A DNA stretch of 64,000 nt, taken from Rhodosorus marinus (taxonomy: Eukaryota > Rhodophyta > Stylonematophyceae > Stylonematales > Stylonemataceae). Shown here piece after piece: positions 45,880 to 55,249 of the stretch; position 1 is the first letter of the stretch, and the number at the start of each line of letters is the position of its first letter. The notes below the pieces were generated by a model. It searched no databases, was not told where the DNA came from, and saw only the letters and a program-made list of their open reading frames with translations. Location of the stretch: NCBI GenBank assembly GCA_029953675.1, contig JAMWBK010000012.1:992001-1056000 (forward strand), written 5' to 3'. The position numbers and the translations under genes were made by a program.

Positions 45880-46190
45880 CTGGCTTATGAACGCTGCTTT
45901 GCCGCATGAATGCCGCTTTGATGTTGGAGGCGCGAGTACTTCGCCGCGCTTAGTCTTTTTTTCTGGGGTTTTTTTTTCAGCCTCCGATTAAACCATTCGT
46001 TCGTTCGGTGTTAGAGGCGAACGCGATATTCGCAGCGGATAGTCCTCTTTTTTTTCTCGGTTTTTTTTCTTTCACCTCCAAATTCATTCGATTTGGAGAA
46101 ACGCGCGATATACGGCGCAAATAGTCTTTTTTTTCTCTCCGGGTTTTTTGCTTTCAGTCTTCGATTGAACAAATTCATTGAGAATAATGA
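45880..46190 (+). mobile_element. Array of three further family A 3' ends
   Basis: Successive family A termini end near 46003 (CAGCCTCCGATTAAACCATT), 46072 (degraded: TTTCACCTCCAAATTCATTC) and 46178 (CAGTCTTCGATTGAACAAAT). Each carries only the last 60-120 bp of the element, all in the same orientation and abutting the copy that ends at 45825. Confidence 0.65.
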
Positions 46191-46504
46191 AAATAAAAAA
46201 GCCAAAGACGGATGACCGATCCTCCACTCCTCCAATGCCTTTTTGGACAGTATTTTGTCAGGAAATACCGGCCTTTTTAGAACTGTTGCACTTTTTATTG
46301 GAATAAAAATGAGTAGATACAAGGCTGTTGAGGACGAAAAGCCGATCCGCACCTCCAACGGCACTTTTTTAGGGCGGGTCGGGTGCTCTTGAGATACTTG
46401 AGTATTTTGTGGAAAATCCAGTCGTGAAGAACGGAAAGAACGGACTGCTTTGTTAGTGGTGGTTTTACTGGGCTTTTTACTAACAGAGCCTGATGCGCTA
46501 CTCA

Positions 46505-46800
46505 AGACGTAAAAGGAAGCTAGGGACTAGGAAGGAGAGCCTGTAAGCCCAGGCGACGGTGGCGCGCCTCGGCGAGCATGTTGCTAGAATACCGCCAGAG
46601 AGCGACACTTAAACGGCGGAGGAGCACCAGAGATTCTTCTGAATGTTCGGGAAAACATTTACGCAGCCACTCCAAGCTTGACTTTTTCAGACGCCCAAAG
46701 CTCTCCACAATGAAAGGCTGGAACCTGTGAGACCGGGTCTCTTCCCGGGTAAGACTGGCCATGCTCTCAGCGTACGGTGTCGTTCCTGCACGCGGCGAAG
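46505..46800 (-). mobile_element. Family B 3' fragment
   Basis: The minus strand encodes FQPFIVESFGRLKKSSLEWL, then RKCFPEHSEESLVLLRRLSV, followed by the B-type 3' leader and a TAGCGCATCAGGC-like terminus near 46490-46505. Confidence 0.7.
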
Positions 46801-46837
46801 CTTTGTTGGTAGTGTTTCATCGGATGCATTTACCCTC

Positions 46838-47260
46838 ATAGCCTGAAGCGCTACGCAGAGCGTGAAAGGGAACTGGAAACTAGGAAGAAAACGCGCAAAC
46901 CCAGGCGGCGATGGCGAGCCTCTGCGAGTATGCTGCTAGAAGATCCCCAGAGAGCGACACTTAACCGCCTTAGGAGTCCAAGATACTCTTTGTTGGTCAG
47001 CAAAACATTTCCGCAGCTACCCCAAGCTGGACTTTTCCAGATGCCCAAAAATTTCCACGATTTAAGGCTGGAACCTGTGAGAACGGCCCCTTGCAAAGGG
47101 GAGACTGGCGTTGCTCTCAGCAAACCGTCGTTCCTTCACTCGGCGAAGGACAGGAGCTGCTGGCCCCCAGGCAAAGGGCGGCAGAGGGGAGATAGATACT
47201 TGACACAGGGAACGTGACAGCGAGGTCCACATATGCTGAGCGCCTGGCGGCGGGGAGTGT
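46838..47260 (-). mobile_element. Family B 3' fragment
   Basis: The minus strand carries AYVDLAVTFPVSSIYLPSAA (about 47235-47170), then SWKFLGIWKSPAWGSCGNVL and LLRRLSVALWGSSSSILAEA. It ends with the tail TGCGTAGCGCTTCAGGC (about 46842-46860). Frames are broken. Confidence 0.65.
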
Positions 47261-47394
47261 TTTATTTGTCCGTGCGGTTGGCGTCATACCTTCAAGATGC
47301 TGCGCGGGTCGGAATACGAGTTAGAGCTTGGTACAGGGGACTTTATAATCGTGCAATCCAAGGCGGCATTAGATCCTCGGATAACACTTTGCTG

Positions 47395-47600
47395 GAATAA
47401 TTCCACAAAACGACAGTACTCGGCGTAGGAGTACAACATCCTCTGCAGGGTGGGCGGCAAAGCATTTGCGAAGCCGGTTCAACCTTGAGTTTGAAGATGA
47501 CCAAACTTTCTCCCATTCAGGGACGGCTGAAAGTTGTGCGCCCTGCCCTCTGCGCGGTAGAGGTTGGCCACGCCGTCCGCTCTTTCGGCAAAGTCAATGT
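47395..47600 (-). mobile_element. Diverged family B-like fragment
   Basis: Minus-strand reading gives SRLNRLRKCFAAHPAEDVVL, alignable with the EWLRKCFTEHPVEHLELL block of other B copies. It is older and more diverged than its neighbours. The adjoining 47600-47820 shows nothing recognisable apart from a G-run near 47770. Confidence 0.5.
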
Positions 47601-47829
47601 GGTCAGGCCGAGCCAGCCCTGTGGACCTGTGGACTATGTCCTGCGGCCTTGAATTTTCTTATACATCCCGTAAGTGAGGTCCACTGGTTTCGTGGACCAA
47701 GTGCTCAGTCAGATAATGAAACGTCTCAATTTAATGATCTTGAACGAGAGGCGATGGGAGGCCGCCCCGGCGGGGGGGGGGGAGGTGTTTCGAAGAGCTT
47801 CATAGAACACAAAGTTCAACTAGACCGGT

Positions 47830-49379
47830 CTAGCTGCTATGTGAATACGTGATATCGACGTATCTACTGCAACTCGAAGAATCGCAAATGCGCGCTGTTC
47901 TTGTTCCAGAGAACGGCACTCCGAGGGAAGTTGTCCTCGTGGGGAGCAATCTATCATCCTGACCGTTGAAGAATCCATCCGAGTCCATAACTTCAATTCG
48001 CATGCTGATCCAAGAGCGATAACCAAAGAAGAGGTTCTTGTCCCAGTTTGGGTTGTGGTCGCCACCCTTTTCAGAAGTCCTTAGAGATAGGGACTTGCGG
48101 TCGATGTCGTAGGCGGAAACTCTAACGTACGGATCAGACTTCCTAGCAAAAAGGCCGTCCTTGTCTGGCAGGTTTCGCCCTCTTAGAACTCAGACTTGCA
48201 GGAGTCCAATGGCGCGCTCGCACCGTTCACCTGTGATACCTCGCCTGCAGATGCAAGTGAAGTCCGCGAGTCGGTCAACACAGGTATCCCCGTTCCGACA
48301 GGGGTTTGGTGCGCACTCGTTCCCATCTTCAATCAGCTCCGTGCGGAACGTTGCATATCTGGAACACGAAGTGGGAGCGCCGCAGGCGGTCCGTACCGAG
48401 CTTCCTCTGTAAAAGAGGGTCAGCTGTTCGTGCACGAGGACATCATGAGCACCCAGTAAATGGAATCATGACCTGAATTCGCAAGTATTGCCACTTTCCA
48501 AGCCCGAAATCAATCTTTTCGTTCCATGTCGGGGAGCTGTCGTTGCTAATCACTTTTGTGGTTCGAACTATGGAGTTTCCATCTGCATCCACAGCGGTTA
48601 CTCTCATGAACGGATCCGATTTAGCGAAGTGGAAGCAGCACGTGTCACGGTTGGGGAAGTTGTAGCCTGGAGAGCTGTGACTGCAAGCCGCCCGTCTTTT
48701 CCGTCATTCGGGCACTCATACATACGGTTGACGGTGAGAATGTCGAGGGAGGTCAGGTCTGTAGAACCTCCGATGGAGCCATTAGATATTCGCCTCAGCG
48801 TGTTCTGCCCGTTCTTGCTAAAGAAATCTTCCTCGTAGTGCATGATCGAAGCAAAGTCGTACCTAAGTCCCTGATGGTCAACGTTGTCCCAGGACTGCTT
48901 ATCGAAATTGTGTTCTTTTCCTGACTCAATGCTCTGCGAGAGTACTCTGACAAAGCTGTCTCTGTCTGGGCGCGACTGTTCATGGAAGAGACCAATACTG
49001 TGTCCAATTTCATGAAGCGCTATCGAGGAGGTGCTGCTGAATCCGTCGTGGCATATTGGACCCAAGTTGATCTTCTGGCGTCCTCAGCGACGTCCGACGT
49101 CGCTTGAATAGCAGAGACTGTTGTCGCTCTCGAACACTATCCTGTCGTCCGCATGTCTTGACTCGAAAAACCTTAGGCAAGTCGCGCTTTCATACCTGTC
49201 CATAGCGTTCCGGACATTTGTCCTCGTATGTAGTGGGACACCATTGTCGAACTCATCGTCGACCCTCCGAGAATGCCACCTCTTGCCCTTGTCCCGGATC
49301 GATCCGTTCTAGCTGCCCAACCGGCGATCGAAACCAGGAGCACCAGGGTCAATACGAACTTTGAGTTGGGTTGCATCAT
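47830..49379 (-). pseudogene. Secreted astacin-C2-EGF-C2 protein, disabled
   Basis: On the minus strand: signal peptide (FVLTLVLLVSIAGWAA); astacin N-terminal part (NGVPLHTRTNVRNAMDRYES, about 49290-49090); catalytic region with HEIGHSIGLFHEQSRPDRD and the Met-turn SIMHYEEDF (about 49030-48830); a C2 domain (KSDPFMRVTAVDADGNSIVR, about 48620-48490); an EGF module ([20 protein letters not shown]); and a second C2 (LPDKDGLFARKSDPYVRVSA). Astacins are zinc endopeptidases; C2 domains bind Ca or lipid. The reading frame is broken by a shift after the signal peptide, an in-frame TGA just before the catalytic motif, and shifts near 48650, 48450 and 48190. Introns cannot explain the TGA because flanking sequence aligns without a gap. 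It was probably functional recently, because all zinc ligands remain. Confidence 0.8.
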
Positions 49380-49489
49380 CTTTGTTTTTACGTGAAAACC
49401 GAAGAAGTCTTCCCAATAGCTATCCTTCTTTTGCTGATTGCTTGCTTGAAGTGGTCACCTCTCTCGAAAGTCGTAGCCGACTGGGGTCC

Positions 49490-49498
49490 TTATATAAC
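49490..49498 (-). promoter_or_regulatory. TATA box of the astacin locus
   Basis: The minus strand reads GGTTATATAAGG, about 112 bp before the ATG at 49379, the same spacing as at the RTX gene. Confidence 0.6.
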
Positions 49499-50094
49499 CT
49501 CTGAGTTGTCTTCCTCGGCACTGGAGGAGCTACCGCTGATGGTGAGATGAGAGAACTAGCTTCCGCAGACAGACAGAGGAGGATGACTCAGCTGGCCACC
49601 TGCTAGGCTGGCGTGCGCTCAGCAACTGGCCAGTGAGCTTGGTTCTAGTCATAGGTGGCTGATTGGATTGTTTTGAACAATTGAGCAGGCTGCGCAACCC
49701 CTGAAATGTTTCAAAAAAAATTGAGACTGCGAACTTAGTAAACCCACCACTTTAACAGGCTTTTCAACAATCCAAATCAAAGGATAAACATATTTTTCGA
49801 ATAGCGAATAGAGTAATGACTGGCGCTGCTGCTCGGCCTGATCAGCTGGCTGCAGTCCTCTGTAAATGTGCTTAGCCAATACTGGCTTTATTAGCCAATA
49901 CCAGAGCTTGGAAAACGTCCTCAACATCGAAAAAACTGCTACACTGCTGGATGTGGTAGATGGGTTACTTGCTTGTGGCGAGCAAACTCTCTCACGTACC
50001 CCGGAAACTAATAAGCCCAACAATCTCGCCAGAAGTCCGTCGCTGGACCAAAGACATTTCAAGCCAAGTACTGATTTCGAAACACCGCGTTCAA

Positions 50095-50309
50095 TCGGAC
50101 GTCGCTGAGGCCGCGAGAAGATCAACTTGGGTCCAATATGCCACGACGGATTCAGCAGCACCTCCTCGATAGCGCTTCATGAAATTGGACACAGTATTGG
50201 TCTCTTCGATGAACAGTCGCGCCCAGACAGAGACAGCTTTGTCAGAGTACTCTCGCAGAACATTGAGTCAGGAAAAGAACGCAACTTCGATAAGCAGTCC
50301 TGGGACAAG
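50095..50309 (+). pseudogene. Inverted partial duplicate of the astacin catalytic region
   Basis: About 215 bp match 49117-48893 in inverted orientation, from the GTCGGACGTCGCTGAGG segment to TCCTGGGACAA. The in-frame TGA is shared with the main copy. The zinc motif reads HEIGHSIGLFDEQSRPDRD, so the third His ligand is replaced by Asp. It is a non-functional fragment. The 49400-50090 spacer between the two copies shows no other recognised gene. Confidence 0.8.
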
Positions 50310-50455
50310 CGCAACCTCTTTTCAAGAGCGCTCGACGACATTCGAAATTCGCGGGCCCATGCACCACCCCCAACACGTTCAATACGGTCAGCAGCTTAGC
50401 ATCTCTTCTCCTCAAATGGATGACACACTTCCGCGGAGAGCGATGTAGTTAACCC

Positions 50456-50492
50456 TTCGATATCTCCGATTAAACCATTCGTTCGATATCTC
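50456..50492 (+). mobile_element. Fifteen-bp family A 3' end with 11-bp target-site duplication
   Basis: TTCGATATCTC occurs at 50456-50466 and again at 50482-50492. The 15 bp between them, CGATTAAACCATTCG, are exactly the terminal bases of family A. This looks like a retrotransposition event aborted almost at once. Confidence 0.75.
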
Positions 50493-51565
50493 ACTCGCTA
50501 ACTCTTTATATTCTACGATTATTCTAGTCAACTTGAACTCTTCTAAGAAAACAGGATAACGGCCTAAAATATACAGAAAAACAAACAATATTTTAGGCAA
50601 ACATATGAATGAAAGTTGAGAAAGCTTTATGCGGCAAGGGCCCTTCTCACTGCTGCCGCACGCCGCCATGGGGCAGCCGCTTCGGCCCTTGGTCGAGTGA
50701 AGGAACGACGCTTTAGGCTATGTGTGTAATAAAAACCAGTTTACTCTTTGTACTCTTGAAATGCTGACATTGGATCATAATTTAAGTAGAAATTATTGAA
50801 CTCTGTACTGTATCGAAAATACGAGGCGGGAATGGTGCGTGGGATCATATTCTGAAAACAAAATATTGAATTCTGTAGAATGTACACTCGTCAAGAACTT
50901 TAGTTGAAAGCCGGTTTGGTGAAAGGCTCAGGGAACGTAGCTATTTCGTATTCCAGTTAGTTTCAAATCGCTTTGGAGGTGCGGAGGTACATCGCCCGCC
51001 CTGCCGAGGATAAGATCAGAAGAGCGTGCGCTTCTTTTTCTCTTTGGTTCAGGAGCCCGCAAGGTGGTGGTTTGGTGGAAGGCAGGCTCGTATCTTTTTC
51101 GTTTTTCCAAGCCGCTTTCGTGGTCAGAAGTACACCGTCCGCCCCGCTGCTGACAAGCTTCACAGCTAGCATATTGATCTATGGTTGAGTCAGGAGCTGG
51201 GAATTTGAACGACTACATTTTGCGATGCTGCATGATGAATTCAGGTCTGGACTGGAAACTCGTAGATCCGAAAATTTTCTCGCGCACTTGCCTTTGATGA
51301 GAGAGTGGAAATTTTCGTATCCACCAATTGAACCCCGGAGGCATAACCACAGTGGTTGCAACTCCCGGATACCAGCCCCCCCCAAGGAGAGCTGAGCCAA
51401 TACCCATTCCAGTTGTGAAATCTGGACGAAATATTGAGCACGGGAGGGCGATCAATAAGCAAGGAAGCAGACATGCGTTGCGCAGATTCAGAATGCGCCA
51501 GGAGTGATAATCACCACCATCGTCAAGGGTTTGACGTCTTCATCCCTCCCTATTCATGCCGCTGT
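50493..51565. other. Spacer with a short internal repeat
   Basis: Segments near 50945-51020 and 51065-51140 share GTAGCTATTTC / GTATCTTTTTC-like and CCGCCC contexts, suggesting a weak duplication around 'pTACACCGTCCGCCC'. No gene recognised. Confidence 0.35.
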
Positions 51566-51569
51566 CGGT

Positions 51570-51745
51570 GCAAGCTTCGAACATCTGCAAAAGCCAAGCT
51601 TGGAGTGGCTGGGAAATATTTTACCGACCATCCTGTTGAATATCTGGGACTTCTACGCCGTTTAGGTGTCGCTCACTGGCGATAGTCCAGTAGCATGCTC
51701 GCGGAGGCGCGCCACCACCGCCTGGGCTGGCCCGCTGAGAAACTT
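51570..51745 (+). mobile_element. Family B 3' fragment
   Basis: It encodes LGVAGKYFTDHPVEYLGLLR, then RLGVAHWR*SSSMLAEARHH, aligning to the family B C-terminus. It is truncated at both ends. Confidence 0.65.
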
Positions 51746-51790
51746 GTACCCTCTCCGATCGGACCCGACCTCGCCACAGGATATGGCAGT

Positions 51791-53042
51791 ATATCAGTAC
51801 TACGAACGAATGGTTTAATCGGAGGCTGAAAAAAAAACCCCGAGGGGAAAAAAAGACTAAGCGCGGCGAAGTACTCGCGCCTCCAACATCAAAGCGGCAT
51901 TCATGCGCCACAGCAGGAAACTTAAGCGGGTAAACAACGATTGAAGACGGTCAGGGCGTTCGCGGAACAACTCCCGAAGCCAGCGAGAACCAACAGAGTC
52001 CGTGAACCCAAAGCACTCAATGATCAGGGGTACCAAGCGATGTGCTAATGCCGAAGCACGAACACCAGGGGAAGACAAAGCCCCCGCGTATTTGATCTCT
52101 TTGCGGCGTCTCATGCTGGTGGCGGCAGATCCACGGCGCTCCCCCGCAGCCGGGAGATAACGACTAGCTTGAGGGTTAGGAACAGCAAGATCAACGTATG
52201 TGGTACGGCGGCTGTCGTCACAGGTGATCACCAGGTCGGCTACACGGCGTTCATCATTTTGAAAGTCCGCGACGGGTAAAGGTTTCTCACGTTCGATTTC
52301 CAGACCGGCTTGCCGGACTATAGGCCGAAGTTCCCGGTATAACAGGTTCAAGATCCGTGTGTGGCGGCGGGTTCGAGCACCTTTCACCGCCGGGCAACTA
52401 GCGAGCAGGTGGGCGCCAAAATCTGCGTTGTCTTCAGTCTGAGAGCAGAGAGGGCACGACGAACCCATCTCGTACGGCCAAGGGGGCTGATGTAAGCCGA
52501 GGTATAAGCGCAGTGAAGTACGCACTTCGAAATCCGACAGTGTGAGTGGCGGAAAGGCTGGTACGGTCATGAGCCACTGAGAGCTAATAACCCCTCCAAG
52601 ACTACGTAGGCGGGCGCGAGCGCGAGAAGATGAGACCATCTGCGCGAGGAGTCGGCCATATGCAGCACGGTGCAAGTCCCAAGAAAGGATATTTTGCAGC
52701 GCATCCGTGCGTGCTTGAGCTCGGCTCCCAGCGCGCTGGGAATCATCAGGAGGATCAACTGGAACTTCTTCTTCTGCGGCAACCACTGGGTCAATCTCCC
52801 CTAGAACAGGTTCAGGCGCAGGACGAATCCCCGGGGCGGAGCCTCGAGAGCGGTCAAATACAGCTCGCCAGTCAGGAAGACGGGGTTGAACGGTTTCGGG
52901 GAGACTAGTACAGGAATTCAGGGCGGTTTGGAGCTCCAGAAACAAGTCTTGGGCGCTTTCCGGTACGCTGGGAAGCAAGACACCCCGCGAGAGGCTCGCC
53001 ATCAAATTGCGGAACTTCGAGATACCCAAGCATATCAGTACT
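51791..53042 (-). mobile_element. Family A copy, 1230 bp, intact frame, 11-bp target-site duplication
   Basis: ATATCAGTACT stands at 51791-51801 and 53032-53042. The minus-strand insert is open throughout and encodes about 390 residues: SLSRGVLLPSVPESAQDLF at the truncated start; WLMTVPAFPPLTLSDFEVR; a CCHC finger (CPLCSQTEDNADFGAHLLAS then C); then RRVADLVITCDDSRRTTYVD, DLAVPNPQ, RRRKEIKYAG and PLIIECFGFTD. The finger followed by a D...D...K domain matches the C-terminal restriction-like endonuclease of R2/CRE-group non-LTR elements. The 3' leader is only about 50 bp and ends GATTAAACCATTCGTTCG, with no poly(A). The lack of damage shows recent movement. Confidence 0.88.
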
Positions 53043-53275
53043 TGGGTCGGACCGGATTTGGGTCTCAACCACTTTGGCTCCAATTTTTATGTCGTCCTGT
53101 TGAGAATTTTATACTTTGCTTTATACTTTTTACAGTGTATCTAAGGCCGTAACAGCCTAGAACACTCCTTTTATGTATAGAACAACCATAATATTTCAAA
53201 ACGCTTTTCAGAACGAATGAAATATTTTCTCTCCGTAGATTTAGGATTTTTTTTGTTTCTCCTAGAAAGCACAGT

Positions 53276-53740
53276 GTGGGAGCCGGCGAGCTATGGAAGG
53301 TGATGGGGCTTGACAACAGAGGGAGGGAAAAAGCCCCGGGAAGACAAGGGCCTTGGCGATACAGGTTGGGGAGGCCAAACTGTTGGAGATGTAGAAAAGA
53401 AGGGCACTTCAAGAGGGAGTGCCCTCAGTGGAGACAGAAGTTCGTTGCGACGAGTTCGGTGCGAAAACAACTTATCCCTGTTGAGACTAACTTCTTGCTT
53501 GACATCTGAAACGAGAGGAGCTACTTGAGGAATTACAAGGAGATCGACACTACTCCAATCTGCTTCGGAAGCGATTCTACAAGTCCTACAAGTCCCGCCG
53601 TTAGCAAGAGGCAGATATTATCTTCCCGCTAAGCTCAGGCGCGGAATTGATGGAGAGGGACGTCTGCTATATTCCTGAACTGGACTGGACAGTCCATTCC
53701 TGAACTAGCTTATAATCTACTTTCGGTTAGGACGTCGTTC
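53276..53740 (+). pseudogene. Ty1/copia remnant: zinc knuckle and protease region
   Basis: It encodes a CCHC knuckle CWRCRKEGHFKREC (about 53378-53420). After frame breaks comes DVCYIPEL (about 53655-53680) with NLLSVRTS further on, the copia 'V-x-YVPxL-x-x-NLLSV' block after the protease. Stops and a small internal duplication show it is dead. Confidence 0.6.
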
Positions 53741-53741
53741 G

Positions 53742-54160
53742 CTAGAGTCGGAACCCTTTGGAGTCGGAACCCTTTAGGTTTACACCAAGCGATAAACTAG
53801 TGTGAATATTTAATCTGTCGGCTAACCCCATCAACTCTGAGTATTTGATTTCCAGCCATTCATTCAGTTCAGATATGGTCTCTCCTGGCCTCATGTTTCT
53901 GCTGAGCAGTCTACTTCCCAGTTCGTATAAATTGGGCTTTACTAGCAATTTGCTTAAACTTATCCCAGATCTCCTTTGGGTCTACTTTGTTTTGAACCAT
54001 TTCTTCTTGAGTACCGCCCAGGGTGGTCATTTTCAGACATGAGCTAACCAGAGCCTGATCCTCACCACTTGTCGTTCGACGTCCGCTGGCACGATCACCC
54101 AGCCAGCCCTCATGTTTCCAAACAACATCGCACCTGATGTGCCCAGTGCGGGTATTCAAT
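53742..54160 (-). pseudogene. Ty1/copia gag remnant
   Basis: The minus-strand frames read LVSSCLKMTTLGGTQEEMVQ and NKVDPKEIWDKFKQIASK (54100-53950). A downstream frame gives ELGSRLLSRNMRPGETISEL and NEWLEIKYSELMGLADRL (53945-53800). This is the copia gag (UBN2-like) core. It is convergent with the zinc-knuckle piece, so the two come from different copies or an inversion. Confidence 0.6.
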
Positions 54161-54224
54161 ACGTGATTCCAGTCTCGGGCACTTCAGGAATACTTGTAGA
54201 ACTGGTGGTTTTGACGGCATTATT

Positions 54225-54722
54225 AGCATAGCGTAAAGCGCTACGCAAATCGTTAAAAGGAACTAAGAACTAGGTAGGGAAGCGGGCAAACCCAGGCGCC
54301 GATGGCGCGCCTCAGCAAACATGCTGCTCGAATATCGCCACAGAGAGACACTTAAACGCCGTAAAAGTTCCAAGTGTTCAACAGGATGCTCAGTGAAACA
54401 TTTCCGCAACCACTCCAAACCCGCCTTCTCCACATGACCAAAGCTCTCCACAATGAAAGGCTGGAATCGGTGGGAGCGACCCTTCAGCGCGAGGCAGACT
54501 GGCCATACTCTCAGCATACCGTCGTTCCTTCACGCGGCGAAGGGCCGAAGCAGCTGCTCCCCGGCGGCGGGCGGCAGCCATGAGATGGGCGCTTGCCACA
54601 GGGCATGTAATCGCGAGGTCAACATATGCTGAGCGTCTAGCGGGAGCATCGGAGGCGAGGAGATCTGCGAAACAACGGGGCGGTGCCCTATCCGAGACCG
54701 ATCTGGGTAGTTCCGATTCCAA
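54225..54722 (-). mobile_element. Family B fragment with nuclease-like domain
   Basis: The longest B copy. The minus-strand frame 54722-54390 reads DRAPPRCFADLLASDAPARR, AYVDLAITCPVASAHLMAA and RRVKERRYAESMASL, corresponding to the family A positions D...VDLAV...K-x-x-KY. A second frame continues FQPFIVESFGHVEKAGLEWL. One frameshift separates them. The tail near 54235 reads, on the minus strand, TGCGTAGCGCTTTACGC. Confidence 0.72.
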
Positions 54723-54787
54723 CTCAACCCTGGTGGCTTTAATAATATAGCCTGATGCGCTACGTAAAACGTAAAAGGAAACTAGGG

Positions 54788-55123
54788 GCTAGGAAGAAGA
54801 GCATGTAAGCCCAGGCGACGGTGGCGCGCCGCGGCGAGCATAGTGCCAGACTACCGAAAGAGTGCGATACTTAAACGGAGGAGGAGCACCCCTTGTAGAT
54901 CTTGTCCACGGTCCACCATCATTTTGTCCTCAGCGCGTTCACTCGAGCTCTATTGGGCTAGGAAGAAGAGCATGTAAGCCCAGGCGACGGTGGCGCGCCT
55001 CGGCGAGCATGGTGCCTGACTACCGACAGAGTGCGATACTTAAACGGCGGAGGAGCACCCCTTGTAGAACTTGTCCGCGGTCCACCATCATTTTGTCCTC
55101 ACCGCGTTCACCGTAGCTCTATT
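54788..55123. repeat. Tandem duplication of a family B end, 168-bp period
   Basis: GGCTAGGAAGAAGAGCATG starts at 54788 and again at 54956. The 168-bp units, a family B 3' leader plus coding end (minus strand) fused to unrelated DNA ending GTCCTCA(G/C)CGCGTTCAC, are nearly identical. The duplication occurred after the insertion. The first copy continues from a B tail at 54745. Confidence 0.85.
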
Positions 55124-55249
55124 GCAGGTCGAAATCTGGGCTCATAACCATTGAGCGAGTTTGAGCCAGACCATCTATCCTTTTATCTTGGTTCTTACTC
55201 ATTAGTGATCTCGCACTATCTGAGCTATTCGAACACCTGGGTGGTCTGT

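Noticed and set aside
49085-49130. TGA recoding (selenocysteine or reassigned stop) in the astacin locus
   Set aside because: TGA terminates neighbouring genes, the position is not a Cys in the family, and several frameshifts elsewhere show the locus is a pseudogene.
49649-50161. 170-residue minus-strand ORF
   Set aside because: Its first part is antisense to the duplicated astacin fragment and the rest has no recognisable feature.
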